Assembly: GCF_029541745.1 (NCBI RefSeq)
Contig: NZ_CP089746.1
Location: 496,001 to 560,000, forward strand
DNA from: Streptomyces sp. LX-29
GTDB lineage: Bacteria > Actinomycetota > Actinomycetes > Streptomycetales > Streptomycetaceae
Direction: 5' to 3'
Length of the DNA: 64,000 bases
In this document: positions 8,292 through 15,395 of the stretch, piece by piece
Numbering within the stretch: the first letter of the stretch is position 1
Layout: every line of letters begins with the position of its first letter
The notes under the pieces: model-generated
Told to the model about the DNA's origin: nothing
Seen by the model: the letters and a program-made list of their open reading frames with translations, nothing else
Database searches by the model: none
Translations under genes and position numbers: made by a program

Positions 8292-9386
8292 CTACGGGGT
8301 GGCGGGCGGTCGGTCGCCGGTGCGCCGGGGCCCGCTGCCGGGCGTGTCGTCACCCGACGTACCGTCATGCCCTCGCCTCCCGGGCGCCGTACCCCCGCTC
8401 AGCGTGCCGTCGTTCGGCTGGGCGTCGCGGCGCTGGACCAGCAGGCTTCCGAGGGCCGTCCGCTCGTGCCGTACCGACCGTCCGGTGCGGACCGTGGTGA
8501 TCAGACCGGCGCCGCGCAGCGCGGCGGCGTGGGCGGAGGCGGTGGCGTTGCTGACGCCCAGCCGTCGGGCCAGGGTGCTGGTGGTGTGGCCGTCGGCGAG
8601 GAGCAGCAGGATGTCGAGGCGGGTCCGGCCCAGCACCGCCGCCAGCGCCTCCTCGGTGTCGGCCGGGCCGGTGGGGGTGAGCGGCAGCCCGGGGCCCGCC
8701 GGACAGGTCAGACGGGGCGGCTGGTCGGGCAGCTCGGCCGGCAGGGGGTGGGCCGTCCAGTGGAACGTGGGCACCAACACCAGGCCGCGGCCGCGCAGGG
8801 CGATCTCCCGCGGGACGGGCGCCGCGATCTCCCAGACCCCCTCGTTCCATCGACTGTCGGGGACGAGCGCGGTGAGCGCGGCGCCGACCCCGTGTTCCGC
8901 CACGGTCAGGGCGTGGCGGGTGAACTCCCGCCGGTGCAGCTCCTGGACCAGCGGCCACACGGGGCGCAGCGCCGTCTCGAAGGCCGCGTGCTGGGCGCGC
9001 CGCACCAGCCGCCAGGCGTCGGCGTCCCCTCGGTGCAGATCGCGGATCCACCGTGGGGGCGGGGTCGGGTGCGGGGCGTAGACGCGCTCGATCTCGGCGC
9101 GGACGAGGGTGGGTGAGGTGGCGCGGACCGCGTCCAGCCCGTCGCGCAGGTCGTCGCTGAACTCGTCGAGGAACAGGGGTGGCCGCCCCGCGGGGACCAG
9201 GTCGCCCAGCGCCCCGGCGGCGGCGGGCAGGGACCGCAGGAGGCGCCGTCTCCACCGCCCGAAGAGCAGCTCCTCATCGGGGCGGCACATCGTCATCAGG
9301 GCCGTGTTCAGCTCCTGCAACGGGGCCGGGCGCGGCGCGAACCGGACCTTCGCGAAGTCGACGGCCGTGAAGTGGATCCGTATCAC
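8292..9386 (-). CDS. ArsR-type winged-helix transcriptional regulator with long N-terminal domain
   Basis: 364 aa. About 270 N-terminal residues form a domain like those in streptomycete ArsR-like proteins (DUF5937 type, by memory). The C-terminal helix-turn-helix is clear: LGRTRLDILLLLADGHTTST followed by LARRLGVSNATASAHAAALRG and a wing (TVRTGRSVRHERT). No metal-sensing cysteine pair is visible, so a metal sensor is not supported. The GTG at 9386 follows GGGGAGAG by 4 nt. It is divergent from the alpha/beta hydrolase gene (105 bp between starts), which is its most likely target. Confidence 0.78.
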   Translation of the reverse strand: MIRIHFTAVDFAKVRFAPRPAPLQELNTALMTMCRPDEELLFGRWRRRLLRSLPAAAGALGDLVPAGRPPLFLDEFSDDLRDGLDAVRATSPTLVRAEIERVYAPHPTPPPRWIRDLHRGDADAWRLVRRAQHAAFETALRPVWPLVQELHRREFTRHALTVAEHGVGAALTALVPDSRWNEGVWEIAAPVPREIALRGRGLVLVPTFHWTAHPLPAELPDQPPRLTCPAGPGLPLTPTGPADTEEALAAVLGRTRLDILLLLADGHTTSTLARRLGVSNATASAHAAALRGAGLITTVRTGRSVRHERTALGSLLVQRRDAQPNDGTLSGGTAPGRRGHDGTSGDDTPGSGPRRTGDRPPATP

Positions 9387-9435
9387 GACACTCTCCCCCG
9401 ACCCCCTACTCTCCTCGGCACCGCCGCGCCATCGT

Positions 9436-9452
9436 TTCGGGCAGGGCCTGAA
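9436..9452. promoter_or_regulatory. Imperfect palindrome between ArsR-type regulator and hydrolase
   Basis: TTCGGGC-AGG-GCCTGAA pairs in 6 of 7 positions and lies in the 105-bp divergent region. It is a plausible operator for the adjacent winged-helix regulator. Confidence 0.35.
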
Positions 9453-9491
9453 CCCTCGTCCCCGCTCCCGGCGGACGCCAGCATTCGGCCC

Positions 9492-10754
9492 ATGACTCCT
9501 TCCCTCACCTCCGGTGCGGCCCCGATGGGACGGCGCACCGTCGCCAAGTCTGCCGCACTGGCCGCCGCGACCCTGCTCACGGGTGGCGGCACCGCCTGGG
9601 CCCGGTCCTCCGCGGGCGACCCCGGACCCGCCCCGCACGGCGGCCTCGTCCTACGGCTTCCCGCGCCGACCGGGCCGCACCGGGTCGGCGTCACCAGCCT
9701 GCACCTGGTCGACGGCTCCCGAACCGATCCGTGGGACGACCGGATCACCGTGCGGGAGCTGATGGTGTCGGTCTTCTACCCGGCGCGGACCGTCCGGGGG
9801 CGCCGGCGGGCGCCCCAGCTGACGCCCGAGGCCGCGGTGTTGTTCGGACAGATCGACGTCCACGCGCGCCCGCCGCTCCCGGACGCGGGCGTCGACTGGG
9901 CGGCCACGCTCACCCACGCGTACGAGAACGCCCCGGCGCGACCCGTGCGGCGGCCGGTGCTGCTGTACAGCCCCGGCGGCGGCGATCCCCGTACCGTCGG
10001 CACCACGCTCGCCGAGGAGTTGGCGAGCCACGGCCACGTGGTGGTGACGATGGACCACCCCGGGGACTCGAGCGAGGTGGAGTTCCCGGCGGCGACGACG
10101 GAGCGCGCCAAGGTCCGCGCCACCGTGCTGTTCGGCCCGCCCACCCCCGCGCAGTTCCGCACGATGGTCGACACCCGGCTCGCGGACACCGCGTTCGTGC
10201 TGGACCGGCTCGCCGACCTGGCGGCAGGACGCAACCCCGATGCCGAGGGGCGGCCGCTGCCCCAGGGGCTCCCCCGCGCGCTGGACCTCCGACGGGTGGG
10301 CGTCTACGGCCACTCGGCGGGCGGCACCACCGCCGCCCAGGCGCTGTACGACGATCCCCGCATCGGCGCCGCGGTCGATCTGGAGGGCTATCTCGACCAC
10401 CCCGCGGAGGCTCCCGGGCAACCGGGCGAGCTGTTCCCGGTGGCCCGTAACGGGGTGGACCGCCCGCTCCTGCTGCTGGGCACCGACGGATTCCGCGACG
10501 AGCGGTTCGATCGCTCCTGGTCCGCCATGCTCGCGCACCCGGGCGGGCACACCCGGCTGCGGCGCATCGACGACGCGACGCACTGGGTGTTCACCGACTA
10601 CGCGGCCATGGTGCCCCGGTTGCAGGCCGCCGGGCTGATGACCGCCGAGGAGCGGAGAAGCATGATCGGTGCTATCGCCCCCGCACGGGCCGTACCCACA
10701 GTGCGGAACCAGGTGCGCGGGTTCTTCGCCCGACACCTGCCGCCGGCGCGCTGA
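9492..10754 (+). CDS. Exported alpha/beta hydrolase, platelet-activating-factor acetylhydrolase-like
   Basis: 420 aa. The N-terminus has a Tat-type signal (GRRTVAKSAALAAATLL followed by an A-rich cleavage region), so export of the folded enzyme is likely. The body matches the PAF-acetylhydrolase/dienelactone-hydrolase type: VLLYSPGGGD at the oxyanion strand, EELASHGHVVVTMDHPGD, nucleophile elbow GHSAGG, and a C-terminal His in DATHWVF. Substrate is probably a short ester or lipid ester. The ATG at 9492 lacks a clear Shine-Dalgarno; another in-frame ATG lies just before the RR pair. It is divergent from the ArsR-type gene, its likely regulator. Confidence 0.82.
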   Translation: MTPSLTSGAAPMGRRTVAKSAALAAATLLTGGGTAWARSSAGDPGPAPHGGLVLRLPAPTGPHRVGVTSLHLVDGSRTDPWDDRITVRELMVSVFYPARTVRGRRRAPQLTPEAAVLFGQIDVHARPPLPDAGVDWAATLTHAYENAPARPVRRPVLLYSPGGGDPRTVGTTLAEELASHGHVVVTMDHPGDSSEVEFPAATTERAKVRATVLFGPPTPAQFRTMVDTRLADTAFVLDRLADLAAGRNPDAEGRPLPQGLPRALDLRRVGVYGHSAGGTTAAQALYDDPRIGAAVDLEGYLDHPAEAPGQPGELFPVARNGVDRPLLLLGTDGFRDERFDRSWSAMLAHPGGHTRLRRIDDATHWVFTDYAAMVPRLQAAGLMTAEERRSMIGAIAPARAVPTVRNQVRGFFARHLPPAR

Positions 10755-10921
10755 CCGGCCGGAGCCCGGGAGACCCGCGGCCGACTCCGGTGGCCGTTCG
10801 GGTCGGCTCGTGTCGCCATCCGGGTGGTGCCGCGGCCCGGTCCGCCGGTTCGGGCGGACCGGTGCGTCACATTTGGCGTTGGCGGACATGGCGCGGGTAC
10901 GGCGGGACGGAGCGCGCGGTG

Positions 10922-12397
10922 ATGTGGACAGGATGCGCTCGACGGCCGGAACGGGCCACACCGCCGACCGGTGCCGACCCGACTGGTGGCGACTCGTCCG
11001 GAGCCGCCCCGACCGGTGCCGACCCGGTACCTCTCACCGCCCCGTCCGACATCACCGCCCCGTCCGTCGTCGCCCCGTCCGGTGCCACGGAGCCCACCGC
11101 TCGGGAAGAGGACATCGGGGAGCGAGCCGCCTGGTGGTCGTCGGGTGGGGCGGCGGACGGCTGGGAGCGGGACATCGACGCGCTCTATCCCGCCGCGCCC
11201 GGGGCGGAGCTCACCTCGGAGTTGCTGGCGGCGTCCGGGCTGGCGAAGGCCGCGTTCACAGAGGCCGCGTTCACGGAGGCCGAGCTGCCGGAGGGCGGGC
11301 CGCCGGAGGACGCGGCCGTCGGCGGGACGTACGACCCGGAGCCCCGCCCCGGCGGGCGCGGGACGGACACCGCCCCCGGCGCGGACGGTTCGGCGGGCGA
11401 CCCCGAGCCGGACGTCTCGCCGAACGGCTCGCTGGACCGGCGGATCCATGCCGCGCTGGTCGCGCCCGTACGCCATCTGCTGGACTCCGGGGGCCGGCGG
11501 TGGCGGCCGCGGCTGATGACGGCGGTGATCGAGGCGCTGGGCGGCGACGGGGTGCGGTTCGGCACGCTGCTGGCGGCGTGCGAGCTGCTGCACACCGGCT
11601 CGCTCATGATCGACGACATCCAGGACCGCGCCCCGCTCCGGCGCGGTCGACGGACCGCCCACACGGTCTACGGCACGGCGGCCACCATCACCGCCGGCAC
11701 GGCCGCGTACTTCTGTCTGGACCGCGCCATCCGGCGCACACTGCCGCCCGACCCGCGGCTGCGCACCGCGGTGTACGAGATCTACCTGACCGCCCTGCGG
11801 GCCGCGCACGCCGGGCAGGCGCTGGACCTCCAGGGGCATCACGAGGAGATGGACCTCGCCGTGGAGCGCGGCGACGTCCGACCGCTGCTGCGGATGCTGG
11901 CGCTCACCCACCGGCTGAAGTCCGGGGCTCCGGTGCGCGCCCTGTTCGAGACGGCTGCCGTGGTGGGCGGGGCGACGGCCGGACAGCGAGCGGCGCTCGG
12001 GGCGCTGGGCGAGGCGGTCGGCATGGCCTACCAGATCACCGACGACGTGGCCGATCTGCGCGGGGTGGCGAACGAGGAGGGCGAGACCAAGCGGGTCGCC
12101 GAGGATCTGCACAACGCCAAGGTGACCTTCCCGCTCGCCTATGCCGTCACCCGCCTGCCCGGGCCCGAGGCCGCGGCCCTGTGGGAGCGGCTGCGGGGCG
12201 GTCCGGACGCCCGCGCCGTGCGGCGGATCGCGCGGACCATCGAGGCGTGCGGGGCGCTCGACCGGTGCGAGCAGCGGGCGGCGGGGCTGGTGGAGGAGGC
12301 ATGGGCGGCGGTGGCGGAGGAACTGCCCGCCACCGCGGCGGCCCGGCGGCTGCGGCACCTCGCCGACGCCACGGTGCGCCGGCCGCGCGCGGGGTGA
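10922..12397 (+). CDS. Polyprenyl diphosphate synthase with long disordered N-terminal extension
   Basis: 491 aa; family members are usually about 300-370 aa. The catalytic all-alpha fold begins near residue 175 and contains the first Asp-rich motif DDIQD followed by RRGRRTAH, and the second DDVAD. The enzyme should condense isopentenyl diphosphate with an allylic primer to make C15-C20 or longer prenyl diphosphates; chain length cannot be judged. Before it lies an Ala/Pro/Gly/Asp/Glu-rich stretch with short internal repeats (PTGADP; AAFTEAAFTEAE). ATG 10922 or the abutting GTG 10919 are both served by GGAG at 10909-10912. No terpene cyclase or phytoene synthase is adjacent. Confidence 0.85.
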   Translation: MWTGCARRPERATPPTGADPTGGDSSGAAPTGADPVPLTAPSDITAPSVVAPSGATEPTAREEDIGERAAWWSSGGAADGWERDIDALYPAAPGAELTSELLAASGLAKAAFTEAAFTEAELPEGGPPEDAAVGGTYDPEPRPGGRGTDTAPGADGSAGDPEPDVSPNGSLDRRIHAALVAPVRHLLDSGGRRWRPRLMTAVIEALGGDGVRFGTLLAACELLHTGSLMIDDIQDRAPLRRGRRTAHTVYGTAATITAGTAAYFCLDRAIRRTLPPDPRLRTAVYEIYLTALRAAHAGQALDLQGHHEEMDLAVERGDVRPLLRMLALTHRLKSGAPVRALFETAAVVGGATAGQRAALGALGEAVGMAYQITDDVADLRGVANEEGETKRVAEDLHNAKVTFPLAYAVTRLPGPEAAALWERLRGGPDARAVRRIARTIEACGALDRCEQRAAGLVEEAWAAVAEELPATAAARRLRHLADATVRRPRAG

Positions 12398-12959
12398 ACT
12401 CCCGCGCCGCCCGCGGCGAGCTCGCGTGCCCTCCCCGCGGGGAAGCTTCCGCGCCGCCCGAGGTGAACGGGCGCGCCGAGCGCGTTCGAACCCCCGCGCC
12501 GCCCGAGACGAACGGGCCTGCCGAGCGCGCTTGAACCCCCGTACGGACCGAGGTGAACGGGCGCGCCGAGCGCGGTGGCCTCCGTGCCGACCGACGGATC
12601 GTCAGCCCTCGCTCACCAGCGCCTCCCCCCGGTCGTACGAGTTCGGTGGTGGACGCGGGGGGGGCGGCGAGTTCGAACAGCAACAGGGCACGGGTGCGGC
12701 CGAGGACGCCGGCGAGGGCGCGCGAGCACGGCCGGCTCCGGGGCGCCCACCGGGTGCCGATGCCGCGCAGCGGACAGCGCGGCGTGGGTCGCCATCCGCG
12801 TGAGCCCGCCCTCGTCGGCGCGGCGCGTCCGGGGGTCGCCGCAACGCCTTCGCCCGTCGCCGCGCGCGTCGCCACGGGTCGACGTACCCGCCTCGGGACG
12901 CATCCTTTGGTCGGTCACGGGCAGCCGGAAGACGGACGACCCGGCCCCGCCCGCCTTCC
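12398..12959. other. Intergenic gap without a supported gene
   Basis: About 560 bp between the polyprenyl synthase and the DUF418 gene. The first 190 bp hold the 45-bp tandem repeat. The rest shows only frames with random composition and no credible ribosome-binding site. The last few bases lead into the leaderless promoter of the DUF418 gene. Confidence 0.6.
12404..12577. repeat. 45-bp tandem repeat, about 3.5 copies
   Basis: GCGCCGCCCG occurs at 12404, 12451 and 12496, and the companion segment (CCGAGGTGAACGGG or CCGAGACGAACGGG) at 12458, 12503 and 12548, giving an exact 45-bp period over the last copies and 47 bp for the first. It lies directly downstream of the polyprenyl synthase stop. 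The period is a multiple of three, but no frame with a start signal uses it. Confidence 0.8.
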
Positions 12960-12965
12960 TAGCGT
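12960..12965 (+). promoter_or_regulatory. -10 element of a leaderless promoter (TAGCGT)
   Basis: TAGCGT (TANNNT consensus) lies 6 nt before the ATG at 12972, the spacing typical of leaderless actinobacterial transcripts that start at the A of ATG. There is no Shine-Dalgarno. Confidence 0.6.
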
Positions 12966-12971
12966 GGGGGC

Positions 12972-14309
12972 ATGACGGCCGACACCGAACGGGCGCCCCT
13001 GCGGCGCGGGGCCGCGCGGTCCGAGGAGCGGGCGCTCGCGCCCGACCTCGCGCGCGGGATCATGCTGCTGCTCATCGTCCTCTCCAACACCGCGTTCCAT
13101 CTCTGGGCCGCCCGCCGCGGGCCCTCCGGCTGGCATCCCGTGGACGGCTCCCGGGTCGACCACGCGGTCCAGTTCACCATGATCACCGTGCTGGACCTGC
13201 GGGTCTATCCGCTCTTCGCCTTCCTCTTCGGCTACGGGATGACACAGCTGTATCTGCGGCAGACCGCCGCGGGCGCCTCCGAGCGGGACGCGGTCGCCCT
13301 GTTGCGGCGCCGCAGCCTGTGGCTGATCGTCATCGGGCTGACCCACGCCGCGCTCCTGATGGGCGGTGACATCGTCGGCTACTACGGAGTGTTGAGCCTC
13401 GTCCTCGGCTGGCTCTTCCTCCGCCGCGGCGAGCGGGCGCTGCGCTGGTGGATCGGGATCGCGGTCGCGCAACTGCTGCTCATCACGGCGGAGCCGGTGG
13501 TCTCGGTCATGCTCCGGGGCGACTGGGCGGCGCTGGGCGAGGTCGGCGACGCCGGCGCGGAGCCGGGCTTCACCGCGTACGGGGCGCAGCAGGAGAGCTG
13601 GCTCGCCGCGGCCGGCACCCGGCTGTCCACCGGACTGTTCATCACCTTCGTCGGCGCGCCCCTTTCGCTGATCGGCGGCGGGACGCTGGTCTTCCTGCTC
13701 GGCTTCTGGGCGGCCCGTCGCCGGATTCTGGAGCGGCCCGGTCGGCATCTGCCGCTGCTGCGCCGCACCGCGCTCATCGGCATAGCCGTCGGCTGGCTCG
13801 GGGCGCTGCCCGCCGCGCTCGCCCATGTGGGGGCGCTCGACGTGCCGGACGACGCACAGAGCGAGGAGGGGGCGCTGACGGTCCTTCGCGACCTCACCGG
13901 CAACGCCGCCGGCATCGGCTATGTCGCCGCCATCGCGCTGTTCGTCCACTGGTGGACCACCCGGCCGCCGCGGCCGGGGCGGGGCGGCGCGGCCGCGGCG
14001 GTCGCACGCGGGGGCAGCTCGGGCGCCGCCCGCCGGGGCGAGGTGGCCGTCACCGCGATCGCGGCGGTCGGCAAGCGCTCGCTCTCCTGCTATCTCGCCC
14101 ATTCGCTGATCTTCGCCCCGCTGCTCGCCGCCTGGGGGCTCGGCCTCGGTGAGCACCTGACCAGCGCCACGATGGCGCTGTTCGCCACGGGCGTCTGGCT
14201 GATCACCGTGTTCGGGGCGTACGCGCTGGAGCGCGCGGGGCGGCGCGGACCGGTGGAGGCGGTGCTGCGGCGACTGGTGTACGGGGGCCGAGGGCGGCGC
14301 GGGAACTGA
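12972..14309 (+). CDS. DUF418 family membrane protein (YeiB-like)
   Basis: 445 aa with roughly nine to eleven transmembrane segments. The N-terminus has the family hallmark of a conserved Asp before the first helix (DLARGIMLLLIVLSN) and FAFLFGYGM, and the C-terminal third has the DUF418 signature GKRSLSCYLAHSL. Biochemical role unknown; the family resembles membrane acyltransferases, with some members linked to export or envelope functions. The start is supported by a leaderless -10 element rather than a Shine-Dalgarno. The gene stands alone. Confidence 0.85.
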   Translation: MTADTERAPLRRGAARSEERALAPDLARGIMLLLIVLSNTAFHLWAARRGPSGWHPVDGSRVDHAVQFTMITVLDLRVYPLFAFLFGYGMTQLYLRQTAAGASERDAVALLRRRSLWLIVIGLTHAALLMGGDIVGYYGVLSLVLGWLFLRRGERALRWWIGIAVAQLLLITAEPVVSVMLRGDWAALGEVGDAGAEPGFTAYGAQQESWLAAAGTRLSTGLFITFVGAPLSLIGGGTLVFLLGFWAARRRILERPGRHLPLLRRTALIGIAVGWLGALPAALAHVGALDVPDDAQSEEGALTVLRDLTGNAAGIGYVAAIALFVHWWTTRPPRPGRGGAAAAVARGGSSGAARRGEVAVTAIAAVGKRSLSCYLAHSLIFAPLLAAWGLGLGEHLTSATMALFATGVWLITVFGAYALERAGRRGPVEAVLRRLVYGGRGRRGN

Positions 14310-14470
14310 GGACGCCGAACGGGACCTCGACGCATGTCGCGCGGCACGGTGGCCGCCGGGCCGGGGCAGACTGGTCGCGGGCCGCCCCGCCCGGCGGGCG
14401 CCGCCCGGTGCCGGCGGGACCGGCCCGCGAGGGAGACATCCGGTAGGACAGACCCCGGAAGGACGTAGCC

Positions 14471-15133
14471 ATGACCACGGACGCCCCGCCCGGACCGCTG
14501 CGGGTGCTGGTCTTCGGCGGCGCGCTGCGCGCCGACTCCACCAACGCCAGACTCGCCTCGCTGGTGGCCCGTCTGGTGACCGCGGCCGGGGCCACCGTCG
14601 ACCTCGCCACCATGCGCGACTTCGAGATGCCGGCCTACGACGGGGACGTGGAGGAGGCCCGGGGACTGCCGCAGGGCGCGCTCGCGCTGCGCGACCGACT
14701 GGAGGCGTGCAACGCCTTCGTGATCTCCTCGCCGGAGTACAACGCCTCGGTGCCCGGTGTGTTGAAGAACGCCATCGACTGGGTCTCGCGGGTCCGTCCG
14801 CAACCCTTCAAGAGCAAGCACGCGCTGCTCGTCTCCGCGTCCCCGTCCATGGTCGGCGGCAACCGCGGGCTGTGGGCGCTGCGGGTGCCGCTGGAGCACC
14901 TCGGCACCCGTGTGTACCCGGACATGTTCAGCCTGGCCAAGGCGCACCAGGGCTTCACCGAGGACGGCCGGCTGGCCGACGAGGGGCTGCAGGAGCGGCT
15001 GGCCGAGACCGTCTCCGGGTTTCTCAGCCTGGTCGAGGCCGACGCGCGCTATGTGTGTCTCCAGCGCCGGTGGTACGAGTTCCTCGGCGACCGTACCGAG
15101 GCTCCGGTCACCCAGCGGGCGGAGGACGGGTGA
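14471..15133 (+). CDS. NADPH-dependent FMN reductase family protein
   Basis: 220 aa flavodoxin-like fold. The N-terminal phosphate loop region is GGALRADSTNARLASLVARL, and the FMN-contacting motif SPEYNASVPGVLKNAIDWVSR is complete. This family reduces FMN, quinones or azo compounds with NAD(P)H in the cytoplasm. The ATG at 14471 has GGAAGGA about 7 nt upstream. The 3' end of the gene runs into an 18-bp tandem repeat that starts 13 bp before the stop codon. Confidence 0.87.
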   Translation: MTTDAPPGPLRVLVFGGALRADSTNARLASLVARLVTAAGATVDLATMRDFEMPAYDGDVEEARGLPQGALALRDRLEACNAFVISSPEYNASVPGVLKNAIDWVSRVRPQPFKSKHALLVSASPSMVGGNRGLWALRVPLEHLGTRVYPDMFSLAKAHQGFTEDGRLADEGLQERLAETVSGFLSLVEADARYVCLQRRWYEFLGDRTEAPVTQRAEDG

Positions 15134-15192
15134 CGGGCGGAGGACGGGTGGCGGGTGGAGGACGGGTGGCGGGTGGAGGACGGGTGGCGGCG
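15121..15192. repeat. 18-bp tandem repeat, four copies
   Basis: GGAGGACGGG starts at 15121, 15139, 15157 and 15175, an exact 18-bp period. The first copy includes the last codons and stop of the FMN reductase gene; the rest lies in the gap before the threonyl-tRNA synthetase leader. Confidence 0.85.
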
Positions 15193-15243
15193 GCCGCCTG
15201 CGGTGTGCCGGATAACCGGTCGCCCGGCCGGAGCCGGGACTGC

Positions 15244-15249
15244 TACGGT
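15244..15249 (+). promoter_or_regulatory. -10 element for the leaderless Thr leader peptide (TACGGT)
   Basis: TACGGT (TANNNT) ends 6 nt before the ATG at 15256, so transcription should begin at or next to the start codon. There is no Shine-Dalgarno in front of that ATG. No clear -35 is visible. Confidence 0.6.
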
Positions 15250-15255
15250 CGCCGC

Positions 15256-15309
15256 ATGATCAAGCGCGCCGACCTGACGACGACGCCGGAGAGTGTCCCG
15301 GCGCGCTGA
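15256..15309 (+). CDS. Threonine-rich attenuator leader peptide
   Basis: A 17-residue frame, MIKRADLTTTPESVPAR, with three consecutive ACG threonine codons at 15277-15285. It is followed by a small hairpin (15284-15303), a strong terminator hairpin (15324-15355) and a threonyl-tRNA synthetase gene. This order matches ribosome-mediated attenuation: stalling on Thr codons when charged tRNA-Thr is scarce would change folding downstream and allow readthrough. The ATG sits at the expected transcription start of a leaderless mRNA. Assignment rests on layout and codon content, not on homology. Confidence 0.72.
   Translation: MIKRADLTTTPESVPAR
15284..15303 (+). promoter_or_regulatory. Leader hairpin overlapping the last Thr codon
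   Basis: CGCCGG (15284-15289) pairs with CCGGCG (15298-15303) across an 8-nt loop. It begins within the third Thr codon, so a ribosome stalled there would melt it. Plausible first hairpin of the attenuator; I could not identify a clear antiterminator partner by eye. Confidence 0.5.
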
Positions 15310-15323
15310 CCGTTGTCCGAAGT

Positions 15324-15355
15324 CGAAGCCCCGGGGCGAGTGCCCCGGGGCTTCG
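15324..15355 (+). terminator. Attenuator terminator hairpin upstream of the threonyl-tRNA synthetase
   Basis: A 13-bp perfect stem: CGAAGCCCCGGGG (15324-15336) pairs with CCCCGGGGCTTCG (15343-15355), with a 6-nt loop CGAGTG. It starts 14 nt after the leader-peptide stop and ends 40 nt before the synthetase GTG. There is no T-run after it. Confidence 0.75.
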
Positions 15356-15395
15356 CCGTGTGGTCACTCGCCCGACGATCCGCGAGGAGACCACC

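Noticed and set aside
10922..12397. Terpene or carotenoid biosynthetic cluster
   Set aside because: Only the prenyl diphosphate synthase is present; the neighbours are a hydrolase, a DUF418 protein and an FMN reductase. The flavin monooxygenase at 39-40 kb is too far away to claim a cluster.
12481..12500. tRNA-like T-loop (GTTCGAACCCC)
   Set aside because: It is part of the 45-bp repeat; no acceptor stem, anticodon arm or D-arm can be drawn around it.
15256..15355. T-box riboswitch upstream of the threonyl-tRNA synthetase
   Set aside because: The leader is about 140 nt, lacks a T-box sequence and specifier-loop architecture, and instead has a short frame with Thr codons, which fits ribosome-mediated attenuation.
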